Positions 15,956-32,524 of a stretch of 64,000 bases of DNA are shown here, piece after piece. How positions within the stretch are numbered: position 1 is the stretch's first letter; every line of letters starts with the position of its first letter. The stretch comes from DASUGC01 sp035606665 (GTDB lineage: Bacteria; Acidobacteriota; Vicinamibacteria; Vicinamibacterales; SCN-69-37), in contig DATNEY010000039.1 of NCBI GenBank assembly GCA_035606665.1, positions 1-64,000 on the forward strand, read 5' to 3'. A program made the position numbers and the translations under genes. The notes beneath the pieces are model-generated. The model saw nothing but the letters and a program-made list of their open reading frames with translations. It did no database searches and was not told where the DNA came from.

Positions 15956-18900
15956 CTCGAGCCCTGCCAATAGCAGTGCTGCTGGTGGCGATGGGCCTGG
16001 CGGCGAGCTCGTCGCCGCAATCACCGGCATCCCAGCAGTCTCCGCCTCAAGCCGTATTTCGAGGCGGCGTCGATCTCGTCACGATCGATGTCACCGTCGT
16101 CGACAAGGACGGCCGTCCGGTAAAGGGTCTGACCGCGGAAGACTTCACCGTCAAGCTCGAGGGCCAGGTCAGGCCCGTACGGGCGCTCGACTTTCTGGAG
16201 TTCGGCTCCGCGCACGGTTCTCGGACGCCGACGCCGCGCCAGACGTCGAACCGATCGGCGACATCCGCTGGCGGTGGCCGCGTGATTGTTCTCGTATTCG
16301 ACGACCTCTCGTATCCGGCGGGTCGTGGCAAGCTTCAGTTGGCTGCCGCAGAACGCATGCTGTCGAAGTTCGACGCCGACGACTTGATCGGTTTTTCAAC
16401 AACGAGCGGCCTCGGTCCCGCCATCAATCCGACGACCAACCGCTCCGTCCTTGTGGCTGCCCTGCACGACAAACGAGTGATCGGACGGTTCGACGACGGT
16501 GGATCGTTTTTCAACATTACGGTCAATGAAGCGATTGAAATAGATCGTGGCCAGCCCGCCCGCACTCTGCAGCAAGTGGCGGCTCGTGAGTGTCCCGTGC
16601 TTAGTCTCGACCCCGACGTCTGCTCCCCGATGATCGAGGCACACGCCAGGAGTCTCGTCCGACAGTCGATTCACCGGGCGGCCCTCCAGCTTGCTTCGTT
16701 CAAGCACGTGATCGACGCCGTGCGATCGGCGCCGTCGCCCCGCGTCCTGGTGGCGTTCTCACGCGGCCTTGCCTTCGGCCCGGACGTTGACGTCGCGTCA
16801 CAGCTCGCTCCGATATCGCAGTCCGCTGCTGAATCCAGGGTGCACTTCTATGTGCTGACTGACGCGGCCGACGACATCAATATGAGAGCGGCAACCGCGC
16901 CGAGCAACCTGGATTCGCCGGTGCAGTTTGAGTCGCTCCAGACGGCCATCCGCGATGAAGGCAGGTTTCTCATCAGCGGCATCCAGACCGTCGCATCCGC
17001 CGCGGGAGGTGAAGCATTCGTGGTGGTTGGCACGGGTGACCGTTTCATCGAGCGGATCGAGCGCGAAACGTCTGGCTTCTATCGTCTCGGAGTTGAAGCG
17101 CCCAACCTTCCAACCGTTGCGAGATTCGCGTCAGCCAGCGTGGCGGTACGGCAGCCCGGCCTGACGGTACACGTCAATCGCAAAGCACTCGTCGCAACCG
17201 CCTCGCCTGAGGCGCTGCCTGTCGAGGAGCGACTGAAGACGGCGCTCGCACGGGAGGGCTCGGCGATCGGCGTCCCGATCGCGCTGGCGGTCGCGCTTCG
17301 TCGCGATCCGGCGTCGAGTGACCTGCAGGCCGCGGTCAATGTCCAACTGCCGCAGAGTGTTCCCGGACCCGTGGTCGCCATGTTCGGCCTGGTCGATACC
17401 ATGGGGCGGGTCATTCAGGCCGGACGAAAGAATGTCCCGATACCCGCGGTTGCCGGCCCGTATCAGCTCGCCTTTCCGGTCCCGGTGTCGCCGGGGACAT
17501 ACCGGCTGCGCTTCGTCGTCGCCGACGCGCAAGGCAACGTCGGCAGCGTGGAACATCGCCTCAACGTCTCGCTCCTGCACCTGGGTTCTTTTTCCGCGAG
17601 CGACCTTCTGACGACGTCAACCGGCGCCGATCGACAGCCGCGCTTTCTCGCGCTCGACACATTGCCCGACGGCGCCACTTCCCTGAGTGCATCGCTCGAG
17701 CTCTATCCGGACGATCCTGCGCGTGCGCCCGACGTGACGGTTCGACTGGCGCTGCTCCCCTCAGGAAAGGACACGCCGATTTACGAGCGCGAGATCACCC
17801 CGCAGCTTTCCGGCGCGACACGGATCGCCTCTGGTGAGCTGCCTGTGGCGAGTCTTTCGGCCGGTTCATATGTGATTCGCGCGACGACACTCGAGGGCGG
17901 AGTTCCGACCGGGACTGTCACGATGCCGCTCCGCAAAACTGGTGCGGCAAGCGAACCCGTTCCGGTAGACACAGCTGCGACGCTCAAGTACTTCCGGCAC
18001 TGGCTCGAACTGGCGCGGGAACACACGCCGGGCCAGCTCGACGAGGCCGTCAGAGAAGTGCGGTCGTATTCGCTCAATCGGCTTGAAGGACTGCGAGGCG
18101 ACCTCGAAACACTGACGACGTTGTTACGCAATCCCTACGAAGGCCGCATGCGGCGTCAGAAAGACTACACAGACGCTGAGAAACAGCTCTTTCAGGAGCT
18201 CGCGTTCGCGGAACTGGGGACGCACACCGACAATCGCCTTCTCCGTCGAATCGCGCTGCTCCACACCGATGCGGCGGTCTTGCCTGGCGCCGTCGCCTAC
18301 GTCATGGATCCTTGGGCGACTGCATCTCAAGGGGTGACGGTCTCTCAAGACGGGGTGCGGATCGGTCTCGCCCGCCTCTCGCCGCATCTGCCAATCGCGC
18401 GCGCCGCCCTCGCGAGCGTTTTTCCCAGCCCAGCCGACGATGAGTGGGTTCGCGCGTGGTACCGCGCGACCACAGCCTATCTGTTCCATTCCGCCCAGAT
18501 AGTGGCGCTGCCCGACCATCTCGCCGATCGGCGCAAGGCGCTGCCGGACGATGCCGGAACGACGTTTGCCGAAGCCTGTCTCTACGAGGTGTACGCATCC
18601 GATCAGATTCAGTCAGCCGCCCAGGCGGAGCGCGCTCGCGGCGGAAAAACGAACGTGCCTTCGCAGCGCGACGCGCTCCTGCGCGCACGCGTGCTTTTCG
18701 GACAAGTCGGCGCCGATGCACCGGACTATGCCGAGGCGCGCGTGCGGCTTGCGCGGACGAGCCTGAGGCTCGATGACGCCCGCGCAGCCGCGGGCGAGGC
18801 CACGGGCTGGCTGGCCGGTCCAACATCAACGCGCGATCCCGGCCTCCGGTACTATGCGTATCTCGTGCTCGGCGCGGCGCGGTGGGCACTCGGGGATGCG

Positions 18901-19140
18901 ACGGCGGCCGCGGCCGCATACGAGGAGGCACTCAAGCTCTTTCCGTCGGCCCAATCGGCCATCGTCGCGTTGCTCGTCGTCAAACCCGTCAGGTCTATCG
19001 AAAACGGCTCGCCTCTCCTTGCCGTCCTGCAGGCGCCGGCAACCGACCGCACGGATCCTTGGCAGCTCTACTCAATCGGCCCGGGTCGCCACGTCGACAC
19101 GCTGATGCCGGCGGTCTGGAAGAGTCCGGCGATCAGGTGA
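15952..19140 (+). CDS. Large secreted VWA-domain protein with a repeat-like C-terminal region
   Basis: The 1062-residue protein has a signal peptide (about 1-22) and the VWFA-related Acidobacterial start (VFRGGVDLVTIDVTVVDKDG). Its degenerate VWA domain reads VLVFDDLS at the metal site instead of DxSxS. Residues about 430-680 are probably beta domains. The last 350 residues are helical with TPR-like helices (for example DAPDYAEARVRLARTSL and ATAAAAAYEEALKLFPSAQ). Exported scaffold or binding role is likely. Its 3' end overlaps the convergent DUF4126 gene by 8 bp. Confidence 0.78.
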   Translation: MTRALPIAVLLVAMGLAASSSPQSPASQQSPPQAVFRGGVDLVTIDVTVVDKDGRPVKGLTAEDFTVKLEGQVRPVRALDFLEFGSAHGSRTPTPRQTSNRSATSAGGGRVIVLVFDDLSYPAGRGKLQLAAAERMLSKFDADDLIGFSTTSGLGPAINPTTNRSVLVAALHDKRVIGRFDDGGSFFNITVNEAIEIDRGQPARTLQQVAARECPVLSLDPDVCSPMIEAHARSLVRQSIHRAALQLASFKHVIDAVRSAPSPRVLVAFSRGLAFGPDVDVASQLAPISQSAAESRVHFYVLTDAADDINMRAATAPSNLDSPVQFESLQTAIRDEGRFLISGIQTVASAAGGEAFVVVGTGDRFIERIERETSGFYRLGVEAPNLPTVARFASASVAVRQPGLTVHVNRKALVATASPEALPVEERLKTALAREGSAIGVPIALAVALRRDPASSDLQAAVNVQLPQSVPGPVVAMFGLVDTMGRVIQAGRKNVPIPAVAGPYQLAFPVPVSPGTYRLRFVVADAQGNVGSVEHRLNVSLLHLGSFSASDLLTTSTGADRQPRFLALDTLPDGATSLSASLELYPDDPARAPDVTVRLALLPSGKDTPIYEREITPQLSGATRIASGELPVASLSAGSYVIRATTLEGGVPTGTVTMPLRKTGAASEPVPVDTAATLKYFRHWLELAREHTPGQLDEAVREVRSYSLNRLEGLRGDLETLTTLLRNPYEGRMRRQKDYTDAEKQLFQELAFAELGTHTDNRLLRRIALLHTDAAVLPGAVAYVMDPWATASQGVTVSQDGVRIGLARLSPHLPIARAALASVFPSPADDEWVRAWYRATTAYLFHSAQIVALPDHLADRRKALPDDAGTTFAEACLYEVYASDQIQSAAQAERARGGKTNVPSQRDALLRARVLFGQVGADAPDYAEARVRLARTSLRLDDARAAAGEATGWLAGPTSTRDPGLRYYAYLVLGAARWALGDATAAAAAYEEALKLFPSAQSAIVALLVVKPVRSIENGSPLLAVLQAPATDRTDPWQLYSIGPGRHVDTLMPAVWKSPAIR

Positions 19141-19765
19141 CCGGGGACCGGCCGGAGATCCACCACCCACGGAGCCGGCGGAAGCTGCGGCCGACGAGTG
19201 TCCACATCGCCCAGATTGCCGCGGCGGCCGCCGCGAAAAGCACGATCGCAATGCCGGCCGCAAGGTAGGGATGCGATGTGGCGAACCAAGTGAGGCCAAT
19301 CGCGAATACATCCTCCGCGAGGCTCAGCAGGATGTTCGAAAACGGCTCCGGTGAGGCCGTGACGGCGCCGCGCACCGCGAGCTTCCCGCCATGTGCCGCG
19401 AGGGCAATCACGCCGCCGGCCACCGCCGCCACGATCTGGGCGCCGGGCGAGAGCGGTGTCGCCGCGCTCCACGCGAGCAGCGCGGCAACAGGAATGCGGA
19501 CGAACGTCTGGCCCAGGTTCCAGATCAAATCGAGGACAGGGACCTTGTCCGCGACGAACTCTATCGCGAACATCACGGCGCCTCCGCCAATGACCCAGTA
19601 GCTCTCGAGGAAGGCGAGCTCGGGCGGAAGGACGAACCAGCCCGCGCGTGCGAGCAGCCCGAGCGTCGCGACCGTGGCGTACACATTGAGCCCGGCAGCG
19701 AAGCTCGCGGCGACCATGATCGCCAGCAGTTCGTCGGGGCCCGGGACACTCAGGCTTTCAATCAT
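19133..19765 (-). CDS. DUF4126 membrane protein
   Basis: The 210-residue integral membrane protein has about five hydrophobic helices. The pattern LNVYATVATLGLLARAGW, then IEFVADKVPVLDLIWN, then RIPVAALLAW matches the DUF4126 family. Its function is unknown; the family is widespread in soil bacteria. It is 14 bp downstream of the DUF763 gene on the same strand, so the two are probably co-transcribed. Confidence 0.75.
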   Translation of the reverse strand: MIESLSVPGPDELLAIMVAASFAAGLNVYATVATLGLLARAGWFVLPPELAFLESYWVIGGGAVMFAIEFVADKVPVLDLIWNLGQTFVRIPVAALLAWSAATPLSPGAQIVAAVAGGVIALAAHGGKLAVRGAVTASPEPFSNILLSLAEDVFAIGLTWFATSHPYLAAGIAIVLFAAAAAAIWAMWTLVGRSFRRLRGWWISGRSPVT

Positions 19766-19779
19766 AGAAACCGTTCGGG

Positions 19780-20991
19780 TCAGAACAGCCGGCGTTGCTT
19801 CTCGACCGGCCGCTGGCGGCGAGCGCGATCATCGAACACGGTGCGGCCACCGTGAGCGCGCGAAATCGAGCGTTCATGAGCGAGGGCGGCGGCGAAATCC
19901 ACCGCACTCTCGACCCGGTGCTCAATTGCACGAACGAACCGATCGAGCCGGCGGAGACCGTCCGATCTCTCGCCGTCGCCGACGCTGGCGCGATCCAGGC
20001 CGCGTCTCAGCACGTCGATGGTTTCGTCATAGGTCTTCAGGGGTACCGGAAACGGGTGGCCGTCCTTGCCGCCGTGGGCGAACGAGAATCTCGCGGGATC
20101 CTCGAACCGCGTGGGCGTGCCGTGAATGACTTCGGCGACGAGTGCCAGCGCCTGAAGCGTTCGTGGCCCCAACTGCTCCAGCAGCAGAAGCGACGCGAAG
20201 TCACGCAGCTGGCGATCGTGCGAGAGGGTGAGCGCCGCGCCCAGCCGCTTCAGGTCGATGTCCTCTGCCCTGACGTCGTGGTGCCGCGGCGCCGTCCACG
20301 AACGAATCTCCCGCAACGTGCGGTCGGGCGGCTCCGCCGCGACAGCGAGCATCGCAGAACGCGCCGGTGTCGCGGACGCATCGACTAGGTTGCGGATCAC
20401 ACCCTGAGACTCACCGACAATGCCCGTATGAGGCTCTGAGACGAAGTCGCGCACGGCGGGCGAATGCCAGTGATAGCGCCGTGCCGTCGCGCTTCGCTCG
20501 TTGAGACCCTGCTGTACGACCGCCCACGCGCCGGACGAGGTCAACACGAACGAATGCAGGTAGATCTGAAAGCCGTCGGCGATCGCGTTGTTGTCGACGC
20601 GCGCAGTCAGCCGGCTCGTGCGAACGAGCGCGTCGCCGTCCAGACTCAGGCGGTCTGCCAGCGTGCGGAGCTCCGCTGGAGTGTTCCGCGAATGCCGGCC
20701 GCGTCCGCCACAGATGTGGATGCCCAACTCCGCCGCGCGCGGATTGAGACCCCGTTTGAGGGCACCCATCACCGACGTCGTGATGCCCGACGAATGCCAG
20801 TCCATGCCCATGACCGCGCCGAAGGCCTGGAACCAGAGGGGATCGCTCAGCCGCGTCAGGAACTCAGCCGTGCCGTAATGCTGGATGATGGCCTCGGCGA
20901 TGCCGGTGCCGAGCGCGGTCATGCGCTCGGCGAGCCACGCAGGAACCCGACCTCCGTGCAGCGGGAGATCGGCGATACCGGAACGCTTCAC
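19780..20991 (-). CDS. DUF763 protein
   Basis: The 403-residue soluble protein starts MKRSGIADLPLHGGRVPAWL, which together with HICGGRGRHSRNTP and the central FQIYLHSFV block identifies DUF763. The family is best known from archaea and thermophiles and has no established activity; a nucleic-acid role has been suspected but I cannot support it from sequence. It has many conserved histidines and arginines (DWHSSGITTS, RRYHWHSP). It follows the ABC ATPase gene by 24 bp. Confidence 0.75.
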   Translation of the reverse strand: MKRSGIADLPLHGGRVPAWLAERMTALGTGIAEAIIQHYGTAEFLTRLSDPLWFQAFGAVMGMDWHSSGITTSVMGALKRGLNPRAAELGIHICGGRGRHSRNTPAELRTLADRLSLDGDALVRTSRLTARVDNNAIADGFQIYLHSFVLTSSGAWAVVQQGLNERSATARRYHWHSPAVRDFVSEPHTGIVGESQGVIRNLVDASATPARSAMLAVAAEPPDRTLREIRSWTAPRHHDVRAEDIDLKRLGAALTLSHDRQLRDFASLLLLEQLGPRTLQALALVAEVIHGTPTRFEDPARFSFAHGGKDGHPFPVPLKTYDETIDVLRRGLDRASVGDGERSDGLRRLDRFVRAIEHRVESAVDFAAALAHERSISRAHGGRTVFDDRARRQRPVEKQRRLF

Positions 20992-21015
20992 CAGATCATT
21001 CTCGCACCTCGATCT

Positions 21016-21765
21016 TCATTCCACCGGATGTGCGACGACCCGCCCATCGAACAGGTAGACGTGCCGGGACGCAAGAGCGATGTACCGGGGATCGTGTGTC
21101 GCAAGACAGATCGTCGAACCAGACGCGTGCAGCTCACTCAACATCTGCATGACCGCGGCGCCGCTCGTCGAGTCGAGGTTGCCGGTCGGCTCGTCGGCCA
21201 GGACGACCGGCGGACGCCCGGCGATTGCGCGGGCAATCGAAACGAGCTGCTGGTGCCCGCCCGACAGGGATCCAGGCCGCTGCTTGCTTCGGTTCGCGAC
21301 GCCGACGCGCTCGAGCGCGGCCATCGTTCGCGTCTCCCGCTCCGCGGGAGGAATCCCCCGAAGCGTCAGCGGATACTCGACGTTCTCGTAGACCGTGAGA
21401 TCTCCGATCAGATTGAAGCTCTGAAAGATGAGGCCGATCTCGGTGTTGCGGATTCGGGCGCGTTCGGCGTGTGCCAGATGGCTTACGTCACGGCCGGCGA
21501 GCCAGTACGTGCCGGATGTCGGCGTGTCCAGGAGCGCCAGAATCGACAGGAACGTGGACTTGCCGCAGCCCGAAGGGCCGGAGACCGAGACGTATTCGCC
21601 GCGGCCAATCTCGACCGAGACATCCTGCAGGGCAACAGCCGGCTCATCGCCATCGCCGGGAAACAACTTCGAGACGTTCCAGAGGCGTATCAGCTCACCG
21701 CTCTCGGCGCCGGCCGGCTCGGTCACCCTCTTTTCACGCTTCCACCAGGCCATCTGTCCCTGCAC
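21016..21765 (-). CDS. ABC transporter ATP-binding protein (LolD/MacB type), no permease nearby
   Basis: The 249-residue ATPase has Walker A GPSGCGKST (about 63-71), signature LSGGHQQ (167-173), Walker B VVLADEP (187-193) and an H-loop in LATHDPRY. The TGNLD motif and spacing fit the LolD/MacB/FtsE group, which drives lipoprotein release or export of peptides. No FtsX-like permease gene is adjacent, so its partner must be encoded elsewhere. The first 20 residues are not typical and the true start may be a few codons downstream. Confidence 0.85.
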   Translation of the reverse strand: MQGQMAWWKREKRVTEPAGAESGELIRLWNVSKLFPGDGDEPAVALQDVSVEIGRGEYVSVSGPSGCGKSTFLSILALLDTPTSGTYWLAGRDVSHLAHAERARIRNTEIGLIFQSFNLIGDLTVYENVEYPLTLRGIPPAERETRTMAALERVGVANRSKQRPGSLSGGHQQLVSIARAIAGRPPVVLADEPTGNLDSTSGAAVMQMLSELHASGSTICLATHDPRYIALASRHVYLFDGRVVAHPVE

Positions 21766-21825
21766 ATCAGACGAGAATGGCCCGCAAGATGTTGGTAAGA
21801 AACGGCCTGCGGGTCGCGCAGCGCG

Positions 21826-22713
21826 CTACCGCAGGTACTTGTTGAACCACGCGAGGGTGCGGTCCCACGCGAGCGTCGCGGCGTCCTTGTCGTAGCGCGG
21901 TGTCGTGTCGTTGTGGAAGCCGTGCTGCGCGCCTTTGTAGATGTACCCCTCGTGGGGCACCTTCGCCGCCGTGAGCGCCGCGTCGTACGCGGGCCAGCCG
22001 TTGGCGAGGCGCGTGTCCATCTCGCCATGATGAATCAGCATCGCGGCCTTGATCTTCGCTGTATCTTCCGCGCTCGCAGGCGACCCGTAGAACGGGACGC
22101 CGGCCGACATGTCGGGCCGCGCCCACGCGAGGTGGTTCACCACGCCGCCGCCGAAGCAGAAACCGGTCGCGCCGATCTTCCCGCTTGATTCCGGCCGCGC
22201 CTTCAGCCAGTCGTAGGCCGCGAGAAAGTCCTCGAACATCTTCGTGCCGTCGACCTGGCGGAACTTCACGGCGCCTTCCTCGTCGGTCCCGGGGAATCCG
22301 CCGACGGAGGTCAGACCGTCCGGCGCGCATGCCACGAAGTTCGCTTTCGCGAGCCGGCGCGCGACGTCTTCGATGTACGGCGTCCGGCCGCGGTTCTCGT
22401 GCACCACGAGTACGACCGGCAGCTTGCCCGGCATCTTCGCGGGCTTCACGAAGTAGCCGTTGATCGTGCCGTTGCCTTTGGGCGACGCGATCGTTTCCGA
22501 GCTCACGACGATGTCCTTGTCGTCCTTTGCGACCTGCTGCGCAAACGCGTAATTCGGGCGCAGCGACTCGAAGATCGCGGTCACCGTGAGACCCCCGATC
22601 GCGAAGCGCTGGGCGCGCGTCAGGAACTCGCGCCGGTCGATCTCGCCGTGCTGGTATTCGTGGAAGAGGTCGAGCAATTCCTGCGGGTACTCGGAGGCGG
22701 TTTTGCGTTCCAT
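21826..22713 (-). CDS. Dienelactone-hydrolase-family protein with Tat-like leader
   Basis: The 295-residue protein has the DLH catalytic set C186 (GFCFGGG), D233 (GEMD) and H264 (GAQHGFHND), all present and in order. The N-terminus is unusual: about 25 charged residues, then DRREFLTRAQRFAIGGLTV, a twin-arginine-like export signal. It therefore probably acts in the periplasm on an ester or lactone rather than in chlorocatechol breakdown. A GC-rich hairpin (22744-22773) lies just upstream; it belongs to the gene before it. Confidence 0.8.
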   Translation of the reverse strand: MERKTASEYPQELLDLFHEYQHGEIDRREFLTRAQRFAIGGLTVTAIFESLRPNYAFAQQVAKDDKDIVVSSETIASPKGNGTINGYFVKPAKMPGKLPVVLVVHENRGRTPYIEDVARRLAKANFVACAPDGLTSVGGFPGTDEEGAVKFRQVDGTKMFEDFLAAYDWLKARPESSGKIGATGFCFGGGVVNHLAWARPDMSAGVPFYGSPASAEDTAKIKAAMLIHHGEMDTRLANGWPAYDAALTAAKVPHEGYIYKGAQHGFHNDTTPRYDKDAATLAWDRTLAWFNKYLR

Positions 22714-22743
22714 GCAGGGATTCTACGCCCAACCGAAACACAA

Positions 22744-22773
22744 CGGGCGCGACCGGTGTCCCGGTCGCGCCCG
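22744..22773 (-). terminator. Intrinsic-type terminator of the small secreted gene
   Basis: GGGCGCGACCGG and CCGGTCGCGCCC form a perfect 12-bp stem (13 with the closing C-G pair) around TGTC. Reading the minus strand, GTTGTGTTT follows. It is about 40 nt beyond the stop of the gene at 22815-23198. A near-identical hairpin follows rpoC (23285-23314). Confidence 0.7.
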
Positions 22774-22814
22774 TGAGTTGTTGGTTGCGGGTTGCCGCCT
22801 GCGAAACCGGCGGA

Positions 22815-23198
22815 TCAACCGCAGTAGTCGGACTTCACCTTGGCCTTCGTCGCGGTCATCTTGGGCACCACCTGGCCGGTCTCGGCGGAGCCGGAGACCG
22901 CGCCTTCGACGGTGCCCGTGATCTCAACTTCCTTCGTCAGGAAGAAGTCGAGCTTGACCTTCGGCGCGGGCAGGACCTTGAGATTGATCGTCTCCTTGCC
23001 TTTCTTTCCCTGCTCCTTCGCGTTCGAGAGCACGTAGGTATCCGGCGTGGAGCCGGGTCCGAAGCAACCACGATAGGTGACCGCCGCCGAAGCGGTGGCG
23101 TGTGAGGCCGACGGGCCTGATGCCTTGCCCTGCGCCGCCACCATCGCCACGCTCAGAATCGCCGAAGCCGCTACTGCTGAAAACATTCGATAGTTCAC
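22815..23198 (-). CDS. Small secreted protein of unknown function
   Basis: I chose the GTG at 23198 because GGAGGTG lies 8 nt upstream; the frame is open further but lacks a ribosome-binding site. The 127-residue product (VNYRMFSAVAASAIL) has a signal peptide cleaved near MVAAQ. It has two cysteines (GCFGPG near residue 46, DYCG at the end) that could form a disulphide. The lysine-rich middle (EQGKKGKETINLKV) is followed by a beta-rich end. I recognise no family. It stands alone between two copies of the same terminator hairpin. Confidence 0.65.
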   Translation of the reverse strand: MNYRMFSAVAASAILSVAMVAAQGKASGPSASHATASAAVTYRGCFGPGSTPDTYVLSNAKEQGKKGKETINLKVLPAPKVKLDFFLTKEVEITGTVEGAVSGSAETGQVVPKMTATKAKVKSDYCG

Positions 23199-23273
23199 GA
23201 TCCACACCTCCAAGAAGTTACATGTCTCCCTACGACTCGGGGTGGCTGAGCGTTTATTCGCGACAGGTGCAGT

Positions 23274-23314
23274 AAAAAACACAACGGGCGCGACCGGTGT
23301 CCCGATCGCGCCCG
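23274..23314 (-). terminator. Rho-independent terminator of the rpoBC operon
   Basis: On the minus strand a 12-13-bp GC-rich stem (23285-23314, one mismatch relative to the copy at 22744) is followed by GTTGTGTTTTTTAC, a good T-tract. It lies about 45 nt after the rpoC stop, separated from it by the heptamer array at 23316-23359. Confidence 0.8.
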
Positions 23315-23315
23315 C

Positions 23316-23358
23316 TCCGTGTTTTGAACTTCGAACTTCGTACTTCGAACTTGAACTG

Positions 23359-23359
<1 letters not shown>
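23316..23359. repeat. Solo heptamer arm after rpoC (GAACTTC type)
   Basis: The units GAACTTC, GAACTTC, GTACTTC, GAACTTG (23326-23353) follow TCCGTGTTTT. This matches the right arm of the four-helix-bundle element (45257-45306) almost base for base, including the TCCGTGTTT inner part. There is no opposite arm, so it looks like a remnant or single-arm copy. It touches the rpoC stop codon. Confidence 0.75.
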
Positions 23360-27576
<4,217 letters not shown>

Positions 27577-27580
27577 TCTG

Positions 27581-31888
<4,308 letters not shown>

Positions 31889-31952
31889 TCAATGACCTCG
31901 GGGGCCTGGACGGGGGCCCAACAGCCAAAAAAAACAAACAAAGACGACGCGA

Positions 31953-31974
31953 CCGCGGGGCTAAAGCCCCGCGG
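31953..31974 (-). promoter_or_regulatory. Hairpin in the rplL-rpoB spacer (GGGGC-TAAA-GCCCC type)
   Basis: A perfect 9-bp stem (CCGCGGGGC with GCCCCGCGG) closes a 4-nt loop. About 18 nt later on the minus strand comes TTTGTTTGTTTTTTTT. In E. coli the rplL-rpoB gap holds an attenuator and an RNase III site; this may be an analogous control point lowering rpoBC expression relative to ribosomal proteins (inference). Confidence 0.5.
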
Positions 31975-31987
31975 CTCCGGTAGGGAT

Positions 31988-32009
31988 GCGGACGCGTGCA
32001 CGCGTCCGC
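31988..32009 (-). promoter_or_regulatory. Perfect palindromic hairpin just after rplL
   Basis: GCGGACGCG and CGCGTCCGC flank TGCA, a fully symmetric 22-bp sequence starting 4 nt after the rplL stop. Together with the hairpin at 31953-31974 it makes a tandem two-stem structure before rpoB. It may protect the rplL 3' end or cause partial termination. Confidence 0.5.
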
Positions 32010-32013
32010 GGCG

Positions 32014-32406
32014 TTACTTGACTTCGACCTTCGCGCCGGCCTCTTCGAACTTCTTCTTGATGGCCGCCGCTTCGTCCTTGTTCACGCCTTCCTTGATCGG
32101 CTTCGGCGCGGACTCGACGAGGTCCTTCGCTTCCTTCAGGCCGAGGCTGGTCACTTCACGAACGACCTTGATGACGTTGATCTTGTTGCCGCCAATGTCG
32201 GTCAGGGTCACCGTGAACTCGGTCTTCTCCTCGGCCGCCGCCGCGCCGCCGCCGGCCGCGCCGCCGCCCATCGGCATCGCCATCGGCATGGCCGCCGCGG
32301 CGGAAACGCCGAGCTCGGACTCGAGCGTCTTCACGAGCTGCGAGAGCTCGAGCACCGAGATTCCCTTGATGTAATCAACCACCTGCTGCTGCGTCACTTC
32401 GGCCAT
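32014..32406 (-). CDS. rplL: 50S ribosomal protein L7/L12
   Basis: The 130-residue acidic stalk protein has an N-terminal dimerisation helix (residues 1-33), an Ala/Gly/Met-rich hinge (about 36-60) and the C-terminal GTPase-binding domain (EKTEFTVTL to KVEVK). It recruits EF-Tu, EF-G and IF2 to the ribosome. It follows rplJ, but a 95-bp heptamer hairpin (32430-32524) lies between the two, just upstream of this gene's ribosome-binding site (GGAGAAG). Confidence 0.97.
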   Translation of the reverse strand: MAEVTQQQVVDYIKGISVLELSQLVKTLESELGVSAAAAMPMAMPMGGGAAGGGAAAAEEKTEFTVTLTDIGGNKINVIKVVREVTSLGLKEAKDLVESAPKPIKEGVNKDEAAAIKKKFEEAGAKVEVK

Positions 32407-32429
32407 TGTTCTTCTCCTAATAGACCTGT

Positions 32430-32524
32430 CTAAGTTCGAAGTTCTAAGTTCAAAGTTCGAAACACCATCGCTCGACGCTGGTCCGAAGCTCTTCCGAACT
32501 TCGAACTTCGCACTTCGAACTTAG
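32430..32524. repeat. Gene-less copy of the TAAGTTC element between rplJ and rplL
   Basis: Left arm CTAAGTTC GAAGTTC TAAGTTC, AAAGTTC, GAAACAC (from 32430). Right arm: GAACTTC, GAACTTC, GCACTTC, GAACTTA, G (32496-32524). The outer ends (CTAAGTTC and GAACTTAG) and the inner GAAACAC match the four-helix-bundle element at 44762-45306; only the internal gene is missing. On the minus strand the terminal CTAAG supplies the rplJ stop codon TAA (32521-32523). Confidence 0.8.

Noticed and set aside
32430..32524. Intrinsic terminator between rplJ and rplL
   Set aside because: The stem is long but imperfect and has no T-tract; rplL must be expressed with rplJ, so termination here is unlikely.
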